Position numbers and translations under genes: made by a program
Notes under the pieces: generated by a model
Databases searched by the model: none
The model's input: the letters and a program-made list of their open reading frames with translations, nothing else
What the model was told of the DNA's origin: nothing
Shown: positions 56,601-64,000 of the stretch, piece after piece
How the letters are laid out: each line of letters starts with the position of its first letter
How positions within the stretch are numbered: position 1 is the first letter of the stretch
NCBI RefSeq assembly: GCF_049243985.1
Contig: NC_135372.1
Location: 26,654,201 to 26,718,200, forward strand
Direction of reading: 5' to 3'
Length of the DNA: 64,000 nucleotides
Origin: Paroedura picta
Taxonomy: Eukaryota; Chordata; Lepidosauria; Squamata; Gekkonidae

Positions 56601-56878
56601 CGGGGGTCATCAACCCCCGGTCTGCAGCCCGGTACTGGGCCGCGAAGGCCACAGCCCCCCCACAGCGAGAAGGAAGGGAAGAGGCAGGTGTGGCCGCCGG
56701 CATGCCGGTGACGCAAACGCGCATGCGCGCAGTTGCTGCACATAAGCGTTTGCGCCCCTGGTGGTGAAAATGTGCACGCGCGGCAACTGCGCATGCGCGT
56801 TTGCGCGGCACCCGGGCCGTCGGCTCTCCCCTCACCCCCGGAGGCGGTCCCTGACCTCAGAAAGACTGGGGCCCGCTG
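56601..56878. mobile_element. hAT element with NRF1-like and CTCF-like motifs, 278 bp
   Basis: Ends CGGGGGTCATCAACCCCC and GACTGGGGCCCGCTG with the exact duplication ctttagag (56593-56600 and 56879-56886). Inside: cgcgcatgcgcgc (56718-56730), ctgcgcatgcgcg (56787-56799) and, reversed, gcgcccctggtggtg (56752-56766). A relative of the element at 45039, in the first ABHD17A coding intron. Confidence 0.87.
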
Positions 56879-57134
56879 CTTTAGAGGACTTAGGGAGAAA
56901 ACCGTGAAAGAGGAAATCCAGGTTGGATCAAGCCCACCCCTGCCCAAACTGTTTCCATCACAGCCTAGAAATTTGTTAGGGGGTGGAATCCAGATCTTGA
57001 CATTTTAGTCCAATGCTTTACGTCGGTGGGGTGGCCTACCCTGCAGGGCAGACTGTCTCCAACACACAGCCAATCGTGTTTTAAAACTGAATTGTGGATG
57101 GTCGGGAAATGACACAGTGAACTTAGTTGTAACA

Positions 57135-57620
57135 GCGACAACAACAACACATCTATTCTTGCAACCTGCCCTTCTCAATAGATGCAGGGCGGGTGACATC
57201 AGATAAAAACACACCACAGTACAACATATAAATAAACAATTTAAAATTAAAGGATAGGTTTTAAAGTCTTTAAAATCATGGTTAAAACAGCCCGCCTTGT
57301 AGTTTAAATAACCGAGGGTTACATTTTTAACGTTGAAACGTTCTGCAGGCTTCAAGAAACGCCAGAAGTGGTGTGATTGTGCAGAATATGGTTGGGAAAC
57401 AGAGCTGAGGACACGCCCACCTGGGACCCCTCTCTTTCCCACCCCCTCCAGGCCCATCCCTGGCCATTTTGGAGGGGAAGCATGGGTTGTCAAAGTGTTT
57501 AACAAATTTTAAAAACATATAAGAAGTTAATTAACTCCCACCTATTCTGGAAACCCTTCCAGGGTCATCGGGACACCCCGGGGTTTCCTGAGACCCTGGT
57601 TGGGAAAACCTGGGTTAGCT
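57135..57620 (+). repeat. Old repeats in the ABHD17A intron
   Basis: 57140-57290 contains a reptile repeat (cttgcaacctgcccttctca, acatataaataaacaattta) like 44205-44338. 57330-57615 is a copy of the 6192 family (gaaacgttctgcaggcttca, ggttgggaaacagagctgag). Confidence 0.55.
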
Positions 57621-58007
57621 AGTGGAGATTTTGTAGGTTCTCAAGAAGGGAGCCAGCATTTTCAGCCACAGGCCTGGTGGAAGACCCCTGCTGAACTGTT
57701 CAAGGTTGAGGTGGGCTTGATCTCGCCAGGGAGAATGCTCCTTTGGGTCCGTTGCCTGAATGTTAAAAGACCTAAGAAACGTCAAGGTCTGTGAGCCATG
57801 GATTCCAATCCCACCTCTATGTCTTCTTGTGTACCTCTCTGTAATATAACACGGGCCCGCCTAACAGGGCTGTTGTAGGGATGGCTGGGATTACTCCCTT
57901 CAAAGCTGGCAATAGAGAAGATTTTGAAAAGTTTGCAAGGGGCAAGGTTGGGAGATCTGAGTTCAAATCTCATACAGCTGTGAAGCTCCCTGGGTGACCT
58001 CGGCTGA

Positions 58008-58130
58008 GTCATAGAATAATGAAGTTGGAAGGGGACCTCCAGGTCATCTAGTCCAACCCAATGCACAATGCAGGAAATTTGCAGCTACCTGCCCACCCAC
58101 AATGAGGCCAGTTCCATGTCCAGCTTGCCA
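58008..58130 (-). mobile_element. CR1 LINE 3' tail
   Basis: Catagaataatgaagttgga, gtcatctagtccaacccaat and caggaaatttgcagctacct: short 3' fragment of the same subtype as 6703. Confidence 0.85.
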
Positions 58131-58199
58131 TTCCTCTCATGGTTCTTGTGAAGATAAATTGGCATTGCTGGAGGGTGCTTGCAAGACCAGTAGAACAGC

Positions 58200-58900
58200 A
58201 GCCAACGTGTCAGTTTAAATCAGGGATCCCCAGCCTTTTTGAGCCTGCTGGAGGGGAGAAATGTTGCGCAGAACAGAAGACAAAAGACCTACCTGGAATG
58301 CGTTAGGACCGGAAAGGTTGGATGTCTATGTAAATTGGGCAACAGATTACAAAAATATATGAACGCTTAAAAAAAAAAACCTTTAAGATTAAAAACACAA
58401 ACAAAGCCTATAGGCCATTGTTGAAAAATTATAACGTACACTGTACAATCTTAGGTCTTAGACCTGATGTGTTTTGACCCTCGCTGGGTCTTTCTCAGAG
58501 GTCTAATTTCGATACACCTCCATGGATAAAATATAAAATACATAAAGCAGCCTGTATAAAATAAATAAATTATGAGAACTTATTTTGTAGGGTGCCAAAA
58601 TCAATCGTAATGGATCAGATGAAAAATGTCCATTTATCACATACTAGTCCCCTTCTTTTGGGAATTCTGCCAAGGAATTCTGACGTGCGCCTTGGTCCAC
58701 CCACTGATTTCATGGGCATTCTTAGAGGCTATAGTGGGCACAGCATAAAAGGGCTGCCACAAACTGCCTGCCAGGGGAGGATTATCTTCAGGGCTGTGCT
58801 CATCCTTGGGCTGGGGTGGCTGCTACTGCAAAAGCAATATTAAAAAAAAAAATCTGCCCAGCAACTCAAATGTCCCTTAGTCAATCAGAAGGCTTGCTGG
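58200..58900 (+). other. ABHD17A: ABHD17A intron, no assigned feature
   Basis: The stretch 58380-58560 (cttagacctgatgtgttttg, ctgggtctttctcagaggtc) resembles a repeat tail I have seen in reptiles but cannot name. The rest is unique. Confidence 0.4.
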
Positions 58901-59230
58901 ACAGAAGCCCTACCAGGTGCTACCTGGCTCTGCCCGCTTTCTAAAAGCAGCGGGTGACCCCAGAAGAAGTGTCTCACCTTTTGTTACCATTGAGAAACCC
59001 CTGAAACATGCCCACCTGGGGCTCCTCCCCACCTCTCCAGACCCACCAGTGGCCATTTTGGGAGGGGAGGATGAGTTGACAGGACTACATATGGTCATAT
59101 CACCCGATAAATGTTTAACCAATTTTAAGAATACATTAAAAATCAATGCATGATAGGATGTCTCACTGATATTGCTGTGGAATATCCCAGGGCTTCCTGG
59201 GAAAACATCAGACTACAGCAATAAAAGCTT

Positions 59231-59435
59231 TCATAGAATCATAGAATAAGAGAGTTGGAAGGGACCTCCTGGGTCATCTAGTCCAACCCCCTGCACTTTG
59301 CAGGACACTCACATCCCTATCGCTCATCTACTGTCACCTGAATCAGCCTCTCTGTCAGATGGCTGTCCAGCCTCTGGTTAAAAATTTCCAAAGATGGAGA
59401 ACCCACCACCTCCCGAGGAAGCCTGCCTTAAGATT
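59231..59435 (-). mobile_element. CR1 LINE 3' tail
   Basis: Tcatagaatcatagaataag, ggtcatctagtccaaccccc and tccaaagatggagaacccac; same subtype as 55862 in reverse. Confidence 0.88.
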
Positions 59436-59639
59436 GTAATTTTTAAAAAAACACTCTATGCTGTTTAAACACAGAACTGTTGTCAAAGATCGCTTCCAGC
59501 AATACGTTTAATAAAAAATGAAATCTAATCCGATAAACTTTTCTAAAAACCAACGACAAATAAATCCATTAACTCCCTACCCATTCAGGAAACCCTTCCA
59601 GGGGGGTTCATGAAACCCTGGTTGAGAAAGGCAAGCCTA

Positions 59640-61015
59640 AGTCGTCCCAGGGGTCTTCAGCTTGGGTACCTTGTCCCTCCTAGCAGGAAAACGGGCACGT
59701 GTGGAAATTCTCCCTCCTGAAGGGGAAGTGGACACGGCTTGGGGGCCTTGGGATGAGTCTTGAAACGGATTGGCGTTATTAGTCAGCGTTGCTGTAGAAC
59801 GTACGTGGGCAGGGGAGAGGAAGAGAAGGAAAGAAGGAAAAGCCAGGGAAGGGCTCTGTGAGAAAGATGAGCCCTGTGTGGGGCAGACAAGGGGAACTGG
59901 GTGGAGTGCCGTACTCTCGTTGGAATTTCCTGTCCTCTCGCCGCTGCTTTTAGGATCCATTATTCCCAGTTTTTCTCTGGCGGATGCGGAGGGCCACTCC
60001 TCTTCCCTTTATGTTTGTGGGCAGAGCCAATCCGGTTCGGGGCTGGCCCCCTCCGGTTTCCTCCTGGATTGGTAGCCAACTCTATCTTAGCTTAGCCAGC
60101 TGTAAAGGCCAATTCCCGCCCCCCCCCCCAGCCCCAACTATATTGACTGTGCAATAGTTTGACACATGCAGCCAGCTGGGTGACCTTGCGCTAGTGACAG
60201 TCCTGCTAGAGCTGTTCTCGCAGAGCAGTTCTGTCCGAGCTCTGTCAGCCTCACCTACCTCACAGAGTGCCTGTTGCCCTGAGACTCCCTTTGGGTAGTG
60301 GAAAGCAGGATAATAATAAACCCACCTCTTCTCCTTTCTGTAACAGTAAGATCGTTTGTAAGCAAACTGGACTTTCTTCTGTGTGAACAGAGACTGTTTC
60401 AGCCTGGAAAAAAATTACGCCAGTCGTCTTCTCTCAATTAACAAACCCACCGAATATCTCTGTGCTTCTAAGCTGCGATTAATTCTGTACCTTTGACCAG
60501 TTTGCCCTTTCAGATTCTAGATCTATTTGGGTCACCCAATTCTTGGCTTTTATATACAAAGCCTTTGAGCACGTACATGTTCCAGTGAAGGAAATTCTTT
60601 TTGCGGCAGAACTTCTGTACCTTTTAGAGTTTCCTTCATACCCCTGACCACATGTCTTATGCAGTTTTGTGCATTGTGGGGATTGGCTGTGGAAAGGCAG
60701 TTGAATTCTCGTGGGAAAGACCCCTTTTCACATCTGAAGCGTACAGACGCCCTCTCCAAGATGGCCGCCATTTTGGCGGCAAGACTCCCTAGAGCTGAGC
60801 ATGTTTTTCCAGGGAAGGAGGAAGGCCAGAGGAATCTCCATTTCGAAGACTGTGTGCTTGCAGAAGGCCTACTGAAGTTCTAATGAGGGCATCTCGAGCT
60901 GAAAGGGTCTCTGGCCAGAGGGCAGGGAATAATCCCGTTCAGAGCAGGGTTGCCTGCGCATAAATCACTGGGGCAGCAGCCTCGCCAAACGCAGTGGGGC
61001 TTCCTGTTGGTGGTG
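59640..61015 (+). other. ABHD17A: ABHD17A intron with one old SINE
   Basis: 60163-60345 is a headless, diverged tRNA-SINE (cacatgcagccagctgggtg, cctcacagagtgcctgttgc). C run at 60119-60129. 60560-60900 is unique. Confidence 0.55.
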
Positions 61016-61017
61016 AG

Positions 61018-61722
61018 CTAGTTTGGTACAGTGGTTAGGAGTGCAGACTTCTAATCTGGTATGCCGGGTTCGATTCTGCGCTTCCCCACATGCAACCAGC
61101 TGGGTGACCTTGGGCTCGCCACGGCACTGATAAAATTGTTCTGACCGAGCAGTGATATCAGGGCTCTCTCAGCCTCCCCTCCCTCTTAGGGTGTCTGTTG
61201 TGGGGAGAGGAAATTGAAGGTGACTGTAAGCCGCTTTCAGACTCCTTTGGGTAGAGAAGAGCAGCATATAGGAACCAGCTCTTCTTCTTCTTCAATAATC
61301 TCAGGGCTCTCTCAGCCTCACCCATCTCACAGGGTGTCTGTTGTGGGGAGAGGAAAGGGAAGGCAAATGTAAGCCGCTTTGAGACTCCTTCGGGTAGAGA
61401 AAAGCGGCATATAAGAACCAACTCTTCTTCTTCTTCAATAATATCAGGGCTCTCTCAGCCTCACCTCCCTCACAGGGTGTCTGTTGTGGGGAGAGGAAAG
61501 GGAAGGCGACTGTAAGCCGCTTTGAGACTCCTTCGGGTAGAGAAAAGCGGCATATAAGAACCAACTCTTCTTCTTCTTCAGTAATATCAGGGCTCTCTCA
61601 GCCTCACCCACCTCACAGGGTGTCTGTTGTGGGGAGAGGAAAGGGAAGGCGTCTGTAAGCCGCTTTGAGACTCCTTTGGGTAGAGAAAAGCGGCATATAA
61701 GAACCAACTTCTTCTTCTTCCT
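61018..61722 (+). repeat. tRNA-SINE with its 3' part amplified as a 143-bp tandem array
   Basis: A normal SINE head (gtttggtacagtggttagga at about 61021, B box gggttcgattc) is followed by four units of the SINE 3' half. The word gggctctctcag starts at 61161, 61304, 61447 and 61590, exactly 143 bp apart. Each unit ends in agaaccaactcttcttcttc or nearly so, which gives the repeat seam. Confidence 0.93.
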
Positions 61723-61747
61723 TTGGAGGAACTCGGCACATGAGGGG

Positions 61748-61835
61748 GAGCAGCCGTGTCTCAGTGGAAGGCTGAAGGTTGCTGGGTTTGGTCCTGGCAC
61801 GTCCCCTTAAAAAGACCAGGCAAAGGGACCATGTA
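61748..61835 (+). mobile_element. Second tRNA-type SINE, decayed
   Basis: Agcagccgtgtctcagtgga, gttgctgggtttggtcctgg and aaaaagaccaggcaaaggga resemble a reptile SINE of the 'gccgtggctcagtggtagag' type. Low confidence. Confidence 0.4.
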
Positions 61836-62064
61836 CAATCCCCGCTTGAGACTCCAACAGTCTGCTGCCCTCCTGAGTCAACTGCGATGGACCAAGGGTC
61901 CGATTTCACAGGTGGCAACTTCAGGTGACCCTGTGATTGGACAGAGACTCCCTTGCTGTGCTTGGGTCTGGAGGAAGGAGCAGCCAATCTATGTGCAGTT
62001 TTTAAAAAGAGCTGACCTGTTAAGTCAGGTTTTTCTCAACCAGGGTTTCATGAAACGTTTATCA

Positions 62065-62200
62065 CAGGGGTAGTCAAACTGCAGCCCTCCAGATGTCCAT
62101 GGACTACAATTCCCAGGAGCCCCTGCCAGCATTCGCTGGCAGGGGCTTCTGGGAATTGTAGTCCACGGACATCTGGAGGGCCGCAGTTTGACTACCCCTG
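62065..62200. mobile_element. Palindromic hAT MITE, young copy
   Basis: CAGGGGTAGTCAAACTG to CAGTTTGACTACCCCTG; duplication gtttatca at 62057-62064 and 62201-62208. Confidence 0.95.
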
Positions 62201-62679
62201 GTTTATCAGGTAACATGACAGTATATTGGCATGTCGACCTGCCCTCCCCCCTCCCAAAATGGCCAATGCTGGGGCTGGAGGGGGGTGGGGAGGGGAGGGG
62301 CCTTGGGTGGGCGTGTCCACAGCTCTGCTTCCCAACCATATTCTGCACTATTGTGCCACTTCTGGGGTTAATCAAAGCCTGAAGAATGTTTCAAGGGGTT
62401 CTCAACAGTCAAAGGCTGTTATTAGGTAGTGCAATAGGGGGTCTTTTGGGGCACTGCTATGCTCCGCCGCCAGCTGAAATGCTATTGAGACGGAAACCCT
62501 CAAGACAGCTTTAGAGCATGAAAAATTGGCTGCAGGCCTAGAGCTCCCAGGGTCTCAGCATTGATTTACATCCCACCTTTCTTCCCAGTGGGGATTCCAA
62601 GCAGCTGACCATTTCTCCACTTGTCCATTTTATCCTCACAACAGCCCTCCGAGGTAGGTCAGATTGAGTGACTGGGATG

Positions 62680-62960
62680 TAAGAAGCGCTTTACTGGATC
62701 AGACCAGAGGTCCTAGTCCAGCATCCTGCCTCACACAGGGGCCAGCCAGTCCCTCTGGAGGGCCAGCAACAGGGCATAGAGAGGCCTTCCCTGAGAAGAA
62801 CATCAGAAGAGCCCTGCTGGATCAGACCAGTGAGGATCCATCTAGTCCAGCCTCCTGCCTCACACAGGGGCCAGCCAGTTCCTCTGGAGGGGCAGCAACA
62901 GGGCAGAGAAGCCAAGGCCTTCCCCTGATATAGCCTCCTGGCTCTGGGACTTGGAGCCTT
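62680..62960 (+). repeat. LINE-like tail, two units
   Basis: Gcgctttactggatcagacc and gccctgctggatcagaccag begin two units, each with cctgcctcacacaggggcca. Same family as 55225. Confidence 0.6.
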
Positions 62961-62971
62961 AGTGTTTAGAT

Positions 62972-63102
62972 CAGGGGTAGTCAAACTGCGGCCCTCCAGA
63001 TGTCCATGGACTACAATTCCCAGGAGCCCTGGGAATGCTGGCAGGGGCTCCTGGGAATTGTAGTCCATGGACATCTGCAGGGCCGCAGTTTGACTACCCC
63101 TG
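62972..63102. mobile_element. Palindromic hAT MITE, young copy
   Basis: CAGGGGTAGTCAAACTG to CAGTTTGACTACCCCTG, 131 bp; exact duplication gtttagat at 62964-62971 and 63103-63110. Confidence 0.95.
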
Positions 63103-63416
63103 GTTTAGATATTATCTAGAACTTGTGATGGTGGTAAAGAGTTCACTCAGATAGTGAAGAGGGGAGTCCTGTTCAATACATACTCAAAGAATCCGAAATC
63201 GGTTGGAATCAAATTGGTGAGGATATGCTTAAAGAACTCGGATTTGGCTACGATTTCCTGCCGACTATCAGAGAGGGAGATCTTTTCTTGTATTAAAAAA
63301 AGGCTGACTGAGTTAGAATACCTATTAATTCTCGACGCTTACAAAACATGCTCTCCCCTGACCTTTGGTATCCTCCCCCCACCCGGGCCAAATGGCCCCA
63401 TATATTAGTATTTTAA

Positions 63417-63516
63417 TGTCTTCAGCGGGTATCCCCCAAAATCTGCCTTCCAAAACTACGGAAGGCATCACATTGAACCTTGGAAGGCAGATTTTGGGGG
63501 ATACCCGCTGAAGACA
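63417..63516. mobile_element. 100-bp hairpin MITE before the second ABHD17A coding exon
   Basis: The arms tgtcttcagcgggtatcccc / caaaatctgccttcca and tggaaggcagattttggggg / atacccgctgaagaca pair perfectly over about 36 bp with a loop of about 28 nt. Flanks give no clear duplication, so the superfamily is open. Confidence 0.8.
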
Positions 63517-63926
63517 GATTATGCCCCTGTGGTGCTGGGGGCAAACTTTTGTTCCCATGACTCTGTTTTGGACTTCTTATGTATTTCAGTGCACATTTTA
63601 TATCAGGCGCCTTTTCGCCGAGAGCACGAATCCCTCTGATTCGATAGCTCTATAGTATGCTTGTTGATATGACACGTGAGAAACATGAAAAAGTTGCTAG
63701 ATCTCCCCAGTGCGTTCAGTCTGTTCGCCAGAGCAGTTACCGTATTAACTGCAAATTCAGCAAACGTCTCTCTGCTGCTGTATGTTTTCTTAAATGGGCC
63801 TCCTCAAGGTTTATGTAAACTTGTGATGGATGTGGTACAGCGCTGTCTACCGTCTCAGGACTCTACCGCTTCCTGTGGAGTGTGCCTGACTCCCGCTCGT
63901 GCCAATGCCTCCTTCCTCTCCTCCAG

Positions 63927-64000
63927 GTTCACGGTTCTCTTCTCCCACGGCAACGCCGTCGACTTGGGCCAGATGTGCAGCTTCTATATCAGCCTGGGGA
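63927..64000 (+). CDS. ABHD17A: ABHD17A, second coding exon (cut by window end)
   Basis: After a C/T-rich tract ending ctcctccag (acceptor at 63925-63926), the frame continues the split codon AG|G to give [20 protein letters not shown] and then ISLG. This is the hallmark ABHD17 strand and oxyanion-region motif [13 protein letters not shown]. The exon runs off the window. The intron, 55016-63926, is about 8.9 kb and filled with CR1 tails, hAT elements, MITEs and a tandem SINE array. The residue after GQM is Cys, where mammalian copies have Ser; it is outside the catalytic triad. Confidence 0.95.

Noticed and set aside
61158-61800. Repeated 'MVLICRFSLPEGVSKRL' minus-strand frames
   Set aside because: They are translations of the SINE tandem array, not a repeat protein.
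1-64000. CRISPR arrays, operons, phage or plasmid genes
   Set aside because: The window is vertebrate nuclear DNA with spliced genes; no direct-repeat/spacer pattern was seen beyond microsatellites and minisatellites.
1-64000. LTR elements or endogenous retroviruses
   Set aside because: I saw no paired long terminal repeats and no gag-, pol- or env-like frames; the only RT-like frames belong to CR1.

Overview
This is a vertebrate nuclear window, almost certainly from a squamate reptile. The repeats suggest this: a tRNA-derived SINE, a Sauria-like SINE with a 5S-rRNA-derived relative, CR1 LINE tails and many short hAT elements. A gecko-like lizard is my best guess, made from the repeats alone. 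The high GC content of the gene-proximal parts would suit a GC-rich or micro-chromosome.

Two host genes can be recognised, both on the + strand. The left part is the 3' end of NFIC (nuclear factor I C). It has an exon at 320-476, an exon at 10024-10106 and a terminal exon at 22274 that adds only five codons (SWYLG) and a stop. A long region of mostly unique sequence follows and reads like a 3' UTR. It is convincing to about 28 kb and may run to a poly(A) signal near 39.2 kb. The right part is the 5' end of ABHD17A, a protein depalmitoylase. It has a CpG-island promoter and a probable non-coding first exon around 51.9-52.5 kb, the first coding exon at 54702-55015, and the start of the next coding exon at 63927, cut by the window edge. 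I recognise no gene between 39.3 and 51.9 kb.

The rest is mobile-element sediment, and several elements are sharp enough to be defined to the base. (1) At least five non-autonomous Helitrons start with TC and carry hairpin-rich, GC-rich interiors. Four have a subterminal hairpin and a CTRR end between A and T. One is nested in a CR1 and one in a SINE. (2) Perfectly palindromic hAT MITEs of about 120-140 bp have exact 8-bp target-site duplications, and older diverged relatives are present. (3) A second hAT group starts CAGTGGTCCCC; two members are inserted back to back at one target site, and two carry CTCF-like and NRF1-like motifs. (4) A hAT copy resembles the SPIN/Charlie group. (5) One tRNA-SINE has its 3' part amplified into a 143-bp tandem array. 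I see no recognisable LTR element or retrovirus, CRISPR array or intact transposase.

The region downstream of 42 kb looks like a landing zone: Helitrons, hATs, CR1 and SINEs are interleaved between the two genes. The hAT-borne CTCF/NRF1 motifs lie between the end of NFIC and the ABHD17A promoter, and in the first ABHD17A coding intron, so a regulatory role is plausible but unproven.
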